From assembly GCA_022836615.1 (NCBI GenBank), contig MU405362.1, positions 26,462-90,461 of the forward strand: 64,000 nt of DNA. The letters run 5' to 3'. The notes beneath the pieces were generated by a model that saw nothing but the letters and a program-made list of their open reading frames with translations, had not been told where the DNA came from and did not search any database. This stretch comes from Annulohypoxylon bovei var. microspora (taxonomy: Eukaryota; Ascomycota; Sordariomycetes; Xylariales; Hypoxylaceae). The translations under genes and the position numbers were made by a program. Numbering within the stretch: position 1 is the first letter of the stretch; every line of letters begins with the position of its first letter. Shown here in pieces: positions 22,460 to 33,912 of this stretch.

Positions 22460-24472
22460 CTATTTCTTGCCTTTCTTCTTCTTCTTCCCTCCCTGCACAC
22501 CTGGCGCCTTTTCTACCTTGACAGCACCAGCACCGCCCACGAGCTCCAACGTCTCTTCCTCCCTAACAACACCACCCTGAGTGATTTCTTGGGCCCGCTT
22601 TCTACCCTTCTTCCCCTTTGGCCTATATGTACTGCGGTCGCGAAGAGGAAGCCATCGTTCTGGGTCAGGCTGCTTGCCCTCTTCGTAGTTCTTAGGCAAA
22701 CGCGGCTTCCGGCGGCGCTTTGCAGACTTTTCGGGTTCGTGCTCTGCATGCCTCTTTTTACTCACAGGTACGGAAGTCGTCACTGAAGCGACCCCAGCAC
22801 TGATAAGCTCCTGAACGTTGGTCCCGGCAGTAAGCCTTTCTACGGGCGTAATGCTCTGGAGATATGGCTCGATTTTAGCGTAGTCGTCGTTCGCAAATGA
22901 GGCCACGAGTCCGGCGACTGCGATTGGGTCCTTTTCGGACCTGGCCACCAGCGCTTCGAATGTTTCTCCGGCCGAGGCGATATCTTCGTGGCTAGAGGAC
23001 CTGAGAAGCTCTACACCAGCTTCTCGTAGGAGCGATGCGGCGGACTCTTTCGATTTGGAGCGCCAGTACGTGGAGGCCTTTGCTAATTCGGCGCGAACGG
23101 AATTCTGCCGCCCTTGGAGTCGATACAGCGCCACAGTCGCGGCGACAAGTCCGGGGGCGAACCGCACGTCTCCGTAATCGGGAGTCGATACCGCTTCAAG
23201 GCGCTTCAGGAAAGCATCTAGAAGGCTCAGTGCCGGTCCAGGCTGGTTGATCTGCACGTAGAGCTGGATGATAGTTAATAGAAGCCCAATATCAGTCGGG
23301 CGTTTTTCGAGAAGGGGTAGGATTTCCTTCAGAGCCTCTGTACCAGTCCGCATACGGGTACGGGCTGCAGCGCTGATGACACCAAGGTTTGCGGTTTCCA
23401 CAGATGCCGTAGGAGATGGACTCTCTAGAATTAATTTCGAGGTAGAAGACTCGATGCCATCGAACTTTTGCGCTTGTAGATCTAAAGCGTATCTATTACG
23501 CCTCAGTACAGACGCTTGATAATCGAAAAGTTTGTCACTGCCGGATAACTCTGTGGTTGACTGGAGGAGACGTTGGGTAAGGAAAGGATTCCTTCCCACG
23601 ACGCCGATCGCAACCTGGTTGTTCTGCGCAACAGCTCTCGTTGGCGCCTCCGGAATCCTAGGTGGTGTTAGCATGTGTCCATCAATCAAGAACGGCAATT
23701 TTTCTCACTCGGATGGCACTATGGATTTATGCAGAGCCACCGCCTCTGCCTCCTTACCTAACCTCGTCAGAACGTAGGCTTGTTGGACAATGATAGGCAG
23801 GAGCTCGGCTTTCTTCTCGTCGGCAGATAAATCCTCGCTGGCCTCACAGAGATTTTGCGCACGCTTGAGGAAGACAGATGCGCGAGTCAAGTCGCCTCTC
23901 GCGATGCAGGTGCAAGCAGCGTTATAGGCGGTTTCGAAAGCTTCGAGATGATCACGCGACGGCTGTCTTTCCTGTTCGTCCAGAATATGACCGAGGCCGT
24001 TCCACTCGAGCTGGGCGCTCGTAGCTAGGAAGTTTATGTTCAGATCATTTTCCTCGCTAGCTAATCCACCCGGTCCTTGAGAGAGGTGGCGATAGGCGTC
24101 GGCGGCATCTGAGAACTTCTCGGCCCGGTACGCGATCTGAGCGGCGAGATGGCGGAAGGCGCGAGATGACTTGGAATCACCCGAAGCTGTTTCAAGAGCT
24201 TTCTCCGCATCCTCGAGCTGACCGGATTTGTAAAGCGCATACGATTTCTCGAAGACACATTCCTTCTCCAAGCTATCCCCGCCTTCCGCTATGGCTCGGA
24301 GGGAGTCGTCGAAACGGTCTAGTTTTAGAAGGGCGACGACACGGGTGCGCTGGGCATCTATGTCTCGTTTAGAGGCCTTGATGGCGGCGTTGGCAGCTTT
24401 CAATATCTCGTCGTGGTCTTGGATAGTCGAAGCCCGCAGGAGTGATGTGAGAGCGGCAGCGGGATTCGCCAT
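22460..24472 (-). CDS. srp72: Signal recognition particle subunit SRP72
   Basis: Exons on the minus strand are 24472-23709 and 23657-22460. The intron is 51 bp with donor GTGAGA, branch GCTAAC and acceptor CTAG; the product has 653 residues. The N-terminal two thirds are TPR-like helical repeats (YALYKSGQLEDAEKALE, HLAAQIAYRAEKFSDAADAY). Near 568-609 lies the SRP72 RNA-binding signature: basic residues, then LPKNYEEG, DPERWLPLRDRSTYR and a Lys-rich stretch. The protein ends in a poly-Lys tail. SRP72 pairs with SRP68 on the S domain of 7SL RNA and is needed for co-translational targeting to the ER. Length is close to the family norm. It is convergent with the Sec7 gene, and the start codon faces the large 5.2-kb gene-free region. 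Confidence 0.93.
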
Positions 24473-25199
24473 GGCTGAGGAGAGAAAAGCCTAAGCCTAT
24501 AACGATTACGACTAGAAATCAAACATGTGTGAGTAAGGCTCGAATTCCCCAGCTTGCGATGAGAAAGATGGAATGATTGCACGTTAGGTAAGTAATTATT
24601 TGAAGTCTTGCTATGCAGTTTTGGTGGTGGTGGGGTTGTCGTCTGCTACTCCAAGTACTATGTACCCGTATTACCTAAGGAAATTTCACCTATTAACGAA
24701 GGTAATTTTGTGGGATGGGAAAATATCCGCTTGAGCTAAGGTTTTTTTAACTTTTGTATATCTTATCTTATCAAAGCATGAAGGCCACTGCCGTACATGC
24801 CTAGTAGTGGGCAACCTTTCAACGTCAACTCCTTGATATCTTAATCAGATAAAGCTTCATATTATAGAATACTTGGCTGACGCCCCATACCCCCCTTTTA
24901 TATGACAGCCTTGGAAGTCCATTTGTACTTAGAGCTTCGAGAGTGTCTACTACCCAACTTACTATATCTAAAGAGATGGACGTCCGGGTTATGCTACCTA
25001 GGTAGGTAGCTGGATACCTTGTAAGGCCCAAACGGGTTCTCAATCTGCTCGAAGCGCTTATTGGGCCTAGATCTATACCGATGCTTCAAAATGACGTTGC
25101 TCAAACTGGCTCATTTCGGCCTGTCATCTCTTAGACTTACTCCCATTTACCATGTCCTTGTACTCTCAACAACAATCAACGTCGGGCTACCTTACCGTC
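24473..25199. other. Upstream region of SRP72
   Basis: This is the promoter side of SRP72. It has one ACCTAGGT palindrome at 24996-25003. No coding sequence was recognised. Confidence 0.45.
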
Positions 25200-26130
25200 A
25201 TGGGGGGGTATAATTTTGCGGTAACTATTCGGCTCATTATTTTAAACGGTATATATACCGCTAAATGCAACAAACGGTTCGAAATTTGAACCGTTCGATC
25301 GTTGATTGGTTCAAAATTCGAGCTGTATCAATACGGCTCAAAATTCGAACGTTTAAACAATACAAAGCGCTTACTCGATTGAGCCGAATATTTCCCGTTC
25401 AAGTCATATGTGCGGCTCATATACCGCTCAATGAGGTTTGAACGGTTCAATTTTTTTAAGTGGTTCAATTTTTTGAACCACTCAAATGTTAAACCGTTTA
25501 ATGCAATAAGGCACGTGCGTACCCCGATTTTAAGGTACGTACCCCGCCTTTAAGGTACGTACCTACTACTTTTAAGGTAAGTCATATACTAAAATAAAAC
25601 CTTATGCACCTACGCGTAATGTAACCGCATCTAATCCCTTCGTAGCTTAATGGGAATGCGACCGTAGCTCATCTAACCAATTAAATTCGTAAAGTCCGTG
25701 ATTCGAGTAAGAAAAAGAAATATAAACTGTGTATTTGAACTGTGTAATTGTAAGCTTCTAAGTACAGCTCCCATACGATTAGTATGGGAAATGTACTTAG
25801 AAATGATTTTTTTCTTTTCTTTTTATATGTGGGACGATTGAACCGTTTAAATGCATGAGCTGTTCGAAATTTGAACCGTTCAGCAATTTTGAACCACTCG
25901 AAATGATTGAGCCGTACATATACCGCTCAATCAGGTTAGGACGGTTTAAATTTAGAACCATTCATCCAATAAGAACGAATTAAAAATGAATACCGTTCAA
26001 TATCAATTAAACTGTTCAACCAATTAAAACGTTGCGATTTTTCGCGCTCGAGCTTTTCCATTCATTTTTTTGAACCGTTCAAATTTGGAGCCGTATATGT
26101 GCCGTATATATACGGTTCACGGAATACCCA
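25200..26130. repeat. AT-rich degenerate repeat island with direct and inverted motifs
   Basis: This block is saturated with variants of GAACCGTT and its complement and with TATATAC-type palindromes. The 20-base string GTTCGAAATTTGAACCGTTC-like occurs at about 25276 and again at about 25862. CATATACCGCTCAAT plus AGGTT occurs at about 25419 and again at about 25917. These are direct repeats flanking a different core (25500-25830). GGTATATATACCG near the left edge and CGTATATATACGG near the right edge suggest imperfect terminal inverted repeats. Three tandem AAGGTACGTACC-like units lie at 25512-25575. It could be an old non-autonomous transposon mutated by RIP (repeat-induced C-to-T mutation). 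There is no transposase frame and no clear target duplication. Confidence 0.55.
25631..25818 (+). ncRNA. Possible RNA polymerase III unit / tRNA-derived SINE-like element
   Basis: In order there are: an A-box match TAGCTTAATGGG at 25643-25654; a degenerate B-box GATTCGAGT at about 25700-25709 (spacing about 45 bases, as in tRNA genes); a 21-bp imperfect hairpin at 25756-25802 (arms 25756-25776 and 25782-25802, two mismatches, 5-base loop); and a T7 run at 25807-25813 followed by T4, suitable as a Pol III terminator. The segment does not fold as an intact tRNA. A tRNA-derived SINE relic or a small stem-loop RNA are both possible. Transcription is unproven. Confidence 0.35.
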
Positions 26131-28011
26131 TTAAGACGCTAAGGTACTTTCGCTACCTAGTAGTCTATGAGATGATCTTTCTAGTAGCCTCACTCTAGAA
26201 TGTGTGGGGTTCTCGAACTATTTAGCTCTTGTTTTTCTAAAGTTTGATAGCATTAGACGATGATATTCAACTTCGCAACCAACTACTAAGACATTGGGTC
26301 TTCGGTCTTTGTCATACCTACTTGGTGGATAGGTATTCGGGATGTTCAGTCTCATCTTTTACACTTGATATGCCTCACCGATGATGATCTCGAAATGAGC
26401 ACGTGGGTGTTAGTGTGTAGATATCTCGTCAACTTTTCCGGGACGGGAGCTAGGTATCCATTGTAACGTTAGGTAATCGAGTAGATCTTATAAATCTCGG
26501 CAACGTGATCCGAGTTGGCAGGCTGGTAGGAGATCGGAAGGTGAAACGTGCTTAGGTATGTAGCTTATCCAAAGGTCGAGAAAAAGTATGTAAGAGAATG
26601 AATATTTCGAACATGAATCCAACCAATCCTCACTGAAACCAAAAAAATTGCCGCCTGAGCCAGGCGAGGTGAGCAGGATATTAATAAATAGATCAAAAAG
26701 ACGAAGCGCTTGCAGACCACCCGCCCGCACACTTGGGCATACAGATCCATCCCTGCCGAACTAGAACATTGAACGCCCTCGGCGTGGGGGGCACCAGGGC
26801 ATCTTGCATGGTTGATAACCGCTATGCACAGAATACCTAGGTACCTACATACATGCTAATATTTATATTACCCACACTTTATGTATGAGGTTGCTGAGTG
26901 CGTGCGCAATCATACCGTACATACATATGTAGCCTGTAGACTAGGTAGGTATTCTGATGTCGGGTATAAGTCTGTTGATGGCTGCTTGTTGTTTCCCGTA
27001 AGTATCACGATGCAAGTAATATCATTGATACCTACTTGTGTATCTACAACATTGAATTGGATATATGAGGTAGATACCTGGGAACTTCAATGTTCTCAGG
27101 AGCAAGGAGGCATTTTAAGGTTTATGGTCCAGGTCCTACATTTAGCTGGAGGTACTAATCAACGATTGAGACATTCATGTTATTACGCAACGGATTCGAT
27201 GTATTAGTCTATTTATTGCATCATCCCTTCACCCCTTCATCCCTCTTCGTTCGCCTTGCAGTACCCATATTAACCTAGGTAGTACATTATTATACCTAAT
27301 GATGCTTCCTTTTTACCAGCCCCAAGCGGGTAGACTCGTGGTATCGCACAGGTTTTGATGCTGACGTTAGGTAGTCTCAACATCGTCTATGTAGCTCCTG
27401 ACACGTTTAGGATCTTTCACCCCGATCTCTTTTACTCACTTTCAGTCTAGGAACTAGGGCTACTAGGGTAACGGTCGCTTGGGTCGGTTAGATACCCGCC
27501 AGTTCAAGTTAACAAGGCCGCTTTCACATACCCAAGTCGTTGCGTATTACGCAGGTCGATGCACGCCATAAGTAACGCAGGCAAGCTACACAAGACGACC
27601 CAGATGGGGTATTCCGTATAGAATATTATCATATCAATCTTTACAGATAAAACTTACATCAAACTCGAAAACCAAAAGATACGCAGTCACGCAGTCCTTT
27701 AGACACCCACAGACATTCACACCGGCGATGATTACGTACTCACCGGTCAATATTCATCACTTCTCACTTTATGCCTTTATACCTTTATGGCTGCGTTTCT
27801 AATGACAGAGCCCTCTTCTGCGTTAGGTAAGGTAGTATACACTAGTAAGACGACATCGAAATGTTGTAAGGTATGGGTTGCGGTCGCATTTGGATATACT
27901 ATGTACTAGAAGAGGTGTGGGGGGAAAGGCCAGATGGGAACAGCCGGTCCAATCAAAGATGCCCAGATATTCTCGTCCTACCCGTGTCTCCTTATCGGTT
28001 CCCACCCGCCC

Positions 28012-28043
28012 AAAAAAAAAAAAAAAAGAAGAGAGAGAGAGAA
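28012..28043 (+). repeat. Poly-A run followed by GA repeat
   Basis: Sixteen consecutive A (28012-28027) are followed by an AAGAAGAGAGAGAGAGA tract. This is simple sequence only. Confidence 0.85.
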
Positions 28044-29374
28044 AAGAGGCCAGCAGCAAAAGACGAACCCCCACAGAGCAAGTTGTTATCCCAAAGACCC
28101 CAAGAACGCATCCCGCCCCCGTTCGACCTCCATACATCCATGCTTCCAGTAGCAGACCTCACGCTGCTGAATCACCAATGACTCTCTGCAGGGATTATGA
28201 TCAAATCTCTGATGATTGATTAAAGTCGCAACAAGGAAATGCGGGCCATCTTGAACTCTTTACTTATAGCAGCACATGTCAAAATTTCTACCAGACAGCC
28301 AGATAGGTATCTCTATTATATACCTACCTACCCATATACCAAGGTACATACATACATACATACATGCATCAATGCATCCCAGGAAACTACACGCATACAT
28401 AGGGGTTACCACTATGTGTTAGGTACCTCCTACTATGTGCCTCCCCTGTCGCTGTCGCTAGTGCTCCTTCCTCCCGCGCTCTCTCCCTCTTTTCTTTCCC
28501 TCCACGAGGAAACTCTCTTTTCCCACATATACCTACATACATATAGTGACCCAGTTACCTATATCCCAAAGCTAACGCAAATATTTTTGTCTTCCGATTC
28601 GGGCCTACTCGGCCTCTCATAACTGGCAAGACTCTCATCACTCTACTACGGTTGATTCTGTTCTTGTCTGTTCTTGTGTCTATGTCAGATTCTCAATAGA
28701 TAAATTATTGTTGTTGTTTTATCTGGTCGTATCTAGTCGTATCTGGTTGTATCTGGGCTACCATCCATCTAATAAAGATAAAGGAGAATAAGAACAAGGG
28801 ACTGGCGATCCGAACTGTGCCGGACCCTCGACCCTCTCGGCCCTCGAGATCCTTGCTTGCGCGCGCACGCGGTATCTTGATATCTCGACCCATTCTAGCC
28901 TATCGGTTTATCTGCAGCGGATCCCGTTCGAACACATCCGTCCACGCATTTCTGTTACAGTTGGCCCAAGTACTCCCTCTTGTCTGTCTGGTGTTTTTTT
29001 TTTTGCATCAAGTCGTTATTATCCATTAGGCGCATCTCTCTTTCCCCGGTGATCCAATACACGTCCTGTACTTGTTATCTGCCATCAGTAGCGCGCCCAC
29101 GCTCGTCGCTACGCATTATACCAAAACTGCAACTTTCGTTACACCCAGGGACCTACCTACATCGGCCTCCACTGGTTACTAGCCCGGCTTCTGGCCTCGA
29201 GCGCCGCGGGTAGCTTGATAACAGATTGTGGGACCCGGTCTCATCCATCAGCCTACACCACCAAGGTCGCCTCCTTTATTATATGGCCCTCGGGATCCCC
29301 TCTTACTTCCCTTCTCATCACTCCATTATCCCCTGAGCTAAGGAAAACGAGAGCCGCGTTTCCCCACGCTCGTG

Positions 29375-29411
29375 AGAAGAAGAAGAAGAAGAAGAAGAAG
29401 AAGAAGAAAAA
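29375..29411 (+). repeat. GAA trinucleotide microsatellite
   Basis: About eleven AAG/GAA units run into an A run, located about 260 bp upstream of the start codon at 29667. It would fall in the promoter or 5' leader. Confidence 0.88.
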
Positions 29412-29666
29412 AATCAATCTCGCCCACTGAAAGTCTGGTGTATGGGTGCCTCGCAAGTCGTTCCATGGACCAAGTAAACCCCTCTAACCAGCTCTTGTAT
29501 TTCGCGCGTTACATTCGATAACATTAATTGACCTCGGCGTATCCTGCTACTCGTACTCAACATAACGCCGGGTCCCCGCGCTCGGGTGGCCCCAAGGCGA
29601 GGCCTCATATTCTGAAGGCGTCCTTTAGTTCTTGGATCTGGTTCATCGCAAGCTCAACCAACAGAC

Positions 29667-31163
29667 ATGTCTATGCCGTCGTCGCGGTCCCCACAGGTTG
29701 AGCCTGTCGCTTCTAAACAGCACGTCGACGAGAACAAGCTTCCTAGTGGCCAATGCCGGTACATTCTGCTAAACCCGGAGATCAAGGGGCAACGTTGCGC
29801 CTGTGTCGGCTTTCACTTCAACCGGTCCCTACCAGGCGTCACTTGTGATTGCGGTCATCTCTCATGTTACCACATCCAGTCAGCTGAACCGCCCCCGGAT
29901 AAAAGTGAGGTTGACACGCTTCGACGACGCATCCAGCTACTCGAAGAGCAGCTAGATCGAGAGAATGACGGGGGTCTCGGCAGCGCATTGGGCACCGTAG
30001 TCCGGCGCCTAGGAGACTTAGAGGAGCAGGTTGAGAAGAATAGGGATGAGACAAATCTGGAAGTGAAAGGTTGCTACAGAAATGTCGATCGCATGTGGCA
30101 ATCTGTCACCCAGCTCGAAAAGCAACAAGCCGGATACGAGGACCGCCTTCTTATTTTTGATGAACGCCTGGACGGCCATGACGACACCCTGCATGGCCTA
30201 GGCGACAGGCTAATGGAGTTTGATGAAGCATCCATGGTGCTCGAAGACCGTGTAGATGCGTTGGAGGATTATGAAAGCACCGGTATTCCTTTCCGTCAGC
30301 GCAGGCGAAGGTCCACGTCAAGCTCGGAAGACTCAAAAAATGGCAAGCGGGCTGTGGCACGGCGATGCCGTCCTCTGGACCACCGCGATAATAGTGCTGC
30401 AGCGCATTCCGCATCGACACCGGTCTCAGACTCTCGTTGCGAGGTGCCTAGAATTGGCCCGATCGAGGTGACAGGATCATGGACTGTGCATGTCTCACTT
30501 CTCCCAACGGCGTCCCAACCATTCCCCTTCGAGAAGGACACAAACGCGTACAAAAGGTGCCTATCTCGGGGGCTTCATCAGATGATTGCCGTTGGGGGAA
30601 CAGACGGCGAGTCCTTCGCGAAGGCCGTCACTAAGGCTTTCGGCAGCCTCCTTCGAGGTAGAGATTGGGTTCCGCTGCAAGCTCGACTCTGTGACGCCGC
30701 AACGCTGCAGGGCCTTCCGATGCTGCGATCACTAGATCCAGCTCTAATCGGCACGAACTATGATCTCGACTTTCTACGTAAATATTGTGCCGTGTGCTTA
30801 CCAAATGGCAAGGTAGAATCCATGTACATTGCCATGTTGTCAGATACGTTTTCGTGGCAGTTTTTGAGGAGGTCGCCGTGTCATCTTGAAGGTCTCGAGG
30901 AATGTTGGGCTTACGATCATCTGCTCGACCTGAACGATAACTTTGAATATTACAACAGCGACGTGGGGGATGGGCGGTCCGCCGGGGAGATTGTACCACC
31001 TTTGCCGTCTTTGAAACGTCCGGCATCAGAGATGTCGCGGACGCCGAGCTTGAGTTCGACCTCAGCAAATGAAGGAAATGACAACTCGCGGCAAAAACTG
31101 CCACGAACAACTTGTATTCAAGCAGCTATGGAACTTCGTAGACGAGGAGTAGAGACGGTTTAG
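29667..31163 (+). CDS. Unrecognised protein: Cys-rich SWIM-like N-terminus plus coiled coil
   Basis: This is a single exon of 498 residues. Near the N-terminus there is a Cys/His cluster with regular spacing: Cys30, then Cys44-x-Cys46, then Cys60-x-Cys62-x4-Cys67-x-His69. The second half fits the CxC..CxH pattern of SWIM-type zinc fingers, though with a short gap. A long coiled coil follows (about residues 80-205, heptads such as LRRRIQLLEEQLDRE and VTQLEKQQAGYEDRL). Then comes a basic, Ser-rich linker with a likely nuclear signal (RQRRRRSTSSS). A conserved-looking folded domain covers about 270-415 (SWTVHVSLLP, FPFEKDTNAYKRCLSRGLHQM, GRDWVPLQARLC). A zinc-binding, oligomeric nuclear protein is a reasonable inference. 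The function is unknown. Confidence 0.82.
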   Translation: MSMPSSRSPQVEPVASKQHVDENKLPSGQCRYILLNPEIKGQRCACVGFHFNRSLPGVTCDCGHLSCYHIQSAEPPPDKSEVDTLRRRIQLLEEQLDRENDGGLGSALGTVVRRLGDLEEQVEKNRDETNLEVKGCYRNVDRMWQSVTQLEKQQAGYEDRLLIFDERLDGHDDTLHGLGDRLMEFDEASMVLEDRVDALEDYESTGIPFRQRRRRSTSSSEDSKNGKRAVARRCRPLDHRDNSAAAHSASTPVSDSRCEVPRIGPIEVTGSWTVHVSLLPTASQPFPFEKDTNAYKRCLSRGLHQMIAVGGTDGESFAKAVTKAFGSLLRGRDWVPLQARLCDAATLQGLPMLRSLDPALIGTNYDLDFLRKYCAVCLPNGKVESMYIAMLSDTFSWQFLRRSPCHLEGLEECWAYDHLLDLNDNFEYYNSDVGDGRSAGEIVPPLPSLKRPASEMSRTPSLSSTSANEGNDNSRQKLPRTTCIQAAMELRRRGVETV

Positions 31164-32479
31164 ACTTAACGCTTGGATATACCATATAGAGCACGACATA
31201 GTGCGGATAGATATGGGGGCGTTTTTTTCCCATTCTTTTTATCTTTTTCTTTCTTTTTTCTGCGAGAGAGGCGCAAGCAGGGAGCGGAAAGAATTATCAA
31301 TAAGTTCCGACAACTTTGATTGTTCTCATTCTTTACACCCTGCTCTTCTACGACATAACGGCTAGTGAAGATGTAAGCGTTCTAGCACCAAATGTGCTCC
31401 TTATCCTATATATTACCTATCTACTACGAAGTAACGATGGAAGACGATAAAGATTCCTAGGATGAAATAACCTAGTAGAATCTTCAAATGTTCTCGGGAG
31501 CAGGTCCTGGGGTCTCGAATATGGGCACCTAGACGAGAGGATAAGACGAGTATTGGGGATTACTTGCTTGGATAGAAGGATGGAACATGAACAATGGCAA
31601 AGAATGTTAAGAGAGAGAGAAAATCTACCTGTCCAACCGTTGCATGCTCACAGCCGCACACAAGGCTAGGCGCATTTGCCCGGTTTCACGTACTTATTGG
31701 TACCCAAGTACTACAGTATGTGTACGCGCACATTACGTGCACATATCCCATAATAGTTTCGAGCGTATCCAACATATCCGGTTGTCTTTTTGGATGAAGA
31801 TATTTTGAAAACTAAGAATTCATTAGGATGGAGGAAGAGAACTGTGTTGTCCTTCATTATATATCAGAGTTTTAACTGTTGTGGCTTATATGAATGTGAT
31901 CTAAATGCAAATATACCTATCTCATAGGTACGAATATCTGTGTGTAGAGTAATGGATGTGCTTTCCGATATACTCCTAAACTGTATCTTAAGAAGGTACA
32001 TGTGAAGCACGAGGTATGTAAATAGGTACCTACATATGTACGGTGCCGGTAGTTAACCTTAAGAACGTTACGGTATCTAGCGGAAGGACCCGTATTAAAA
32101 CACCGGCATGCGGGGTTAGTCAGCTACAGTAAAATCCACTAGTGAAAGTGAAAGTGAAAGTGAAAGTGCCTACCTCAATACCTTAGTATTGTAACTTGAG
32201 AGCTTCAATTGTTCAACCACTATTCACATTCATCAGAGGTTGGATAACCCGCGCACATTCTAATATCAAATGCGGTAAAAGGTGGTAGAAATATCATCTA
32301 TTTACATCTATTACCTCTCCATCCACATTTATCTGCACAATCCTACCTATTTCGTCCAGAGATTCAGACTTTAATCTAAGAGTTTCGTCCCATTGCGATA
32401 GCCTCATCCTTGATCGCATCGCACTAGCATACCCGCCAACAACATACACTAGCAGAAAACACAGTCCGACTTGGACGCG
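31164..32479. other. Intergenic, promoter of the NCBP3-like gene
   Basis: T-rich sequence follows the upstream stop codon. The (GTGAAA)n repeat lies at 32142-32168. Sequence from about 32330 is leader-like before the ATG at 32480. No gene was seen. Confidence 0.45.
32142..32168 (+). repeat. GTGAAA hexamer tandem repeat
   Basis: Four tandem GTGAAA units plus GTG lie about 310 bp upstream of the NCBP3-like start codon. Confidence 0.9.
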
Positions 32480-33912
32480 ATGGACGCGATGGATCTCGAT
32501 TTAGAGATGGACCTGGATGTGGACCTCGTTCCTGACGAGCCCATAATCCCGGAACCTGAGCCGCAAGACGCCCCCGTAAGGTTTATTTCTATTGGATATA
32601 TTAAACTGTAACCTAGATGAGGTGCTAATGTCTATTCTAATAGGGCAATCGCTCACCTGGAGAAATAGACGACCTAGCTGACGACGACGATACCCGAGTG
32701 CCTAGCAAAATCCACATGAGAGGTCTCGATACTATGAACCCTGACGATGTCAAATCTTTCATCGCGGAGCATTTTCCAGAGGAACCAGTGAAGAGGATAG
32801 AATGGATAGATGATTATTCGGCCAATCTTCTATTCGGTTCGGATTCAGCTGCGGTGCGCGCCCTCAGCTCATTAATAGTCGAAGACGTCCAAGACGTCAC
32901 TCAGCTTCCCCCACGGCAAACAATAACTGCCAAGCCGTTCTCAAAGAAGCCGGAAGTCGTACTACAAGTGCGACTAGCTGTAGTAGCCGATAGAAAGCAG
33001 GCAGGCGCTGCTTCAAGAAGCAGGTTCTACCTTCTGAACCCCGAATACGACCCAGAGGAGCGGTGGCGGCGGAGCGAGGTCCGGAGATACCGCGAACGGG
33101 ATGGTGATGGCTATGGTCGCAGGCGAACAAGGGAGCCTCGATATGAGGAGGTTGAGGATAAATTTGATGTCAGTCTCTACGACGACGATGAAGCTACGTT
33201 ATCCAACCGAGCATTGCAGCCACGACCTCCCCGTAGGCGCTCATACGCGTCCGACACAAGCGAGGATAGATGGGGGAGAGATTCATATCGGAGTGATAAT
33301 CGGAATGATAATCGGGGTAAGGAATTGTTTCCCGGGGCTTCGGGCAGTAGGAGTGAGCCTCGACGGCAGCGGTCAGCTTCCCCCCGTGCTCGAGTTAGCG
33401 ACGAACCGATGGGTGACATTATGAACGGCGGATCGGCAAACCGAAATCACGACAGAGCACGCGCAATCAAGAGTCGACTTTCTCGTGGCAATCGGACCAG
33501 AGAGCTTTTCCCAGATGAGCCAGCCACCGGGACGGGGCGTCTCGGTGACGATGTAGAGGATACGACCACCTTACTAGCTAAAGGTATCATGCTACCGCTA
33601 ATGGATGGGAGTAACGACATGCCGACGACTGGGGCGCGGAAGCTAGAGGATAGAATCACATTTCCAGCGAAGGATACATCGGCGCCTAAAGTTTCGAGTA
33701 CCGGCGGTACAAGGGGGCTAGGCTTCAATATTCGCGGCGCGGCGAGTCAAAGGAGCACAGATCAGGGGTTTGCCATTAAGGGGAGCGCAGGCAAGTCAGC
33801 GAAAGAATTGTTTCCTGAAAAACTTGGTACCAATTCAGGGAAGGAGCTATTCATAGATAGACTTGATGGCAGGTCGAGACAGAGGCAAAGGGCAGGGGAT
33901 CTATTTGACTGA
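32480..33912 (+). CDS. NCBP3-like nuclear cap-binding protein
   Basis: Exons are 32480-32575 and 32644-33912 (intron 68 bp), giving 454 residues. The ATG at 32480 opens a short acidic N-terminus (MDAMDLDLEMDLDVDLVPDE). The NCBP3 RNA-recognition-like domain follows at about 52-110: SKIHMRGLDTMNPDDVKSFI, then a segment with the conserved KRIEWIDDYSANLLF. The WxDD/N core is the cap-contact motif described for NCBP3. The rest is Arg/Ser/Gly/Asp-rich and probably disordered. It contains a repeated motif KELFP or RELFP at residues 258, 318 and 419, with KELFI at 432 and a C-terminal DLFD. NCBP3 pairs with NCBP1 and joins mRNA export and exon-junction factors. The repeated motif suggests multivalent binding to one partner; that is inference. 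Confidence 0.8.

Larger units (their letters stand above)
26131..29666. other. Long gene-poor intergenic region with simple repeats
   Basis: I see no convincing gene. ORFs here are short, often lack an ATG and have no family resemblance. ACCTAGGT palindromes occur at 26835 and 27273. CATA repeats lie near 28345-28370. The segment from about 28700 to 29666 is pyrimidine-rich and probably contains the promoter and 5' leader of the gene at 29667. Confidence 0.5.

Noticed and set aside
28239..28622. 127-codon plus-strand frame
   Set aside because: It is Tyr/Thr/His-rich, derived from CATA microsatellite and pyrimidine tracts, with no family resemblance.
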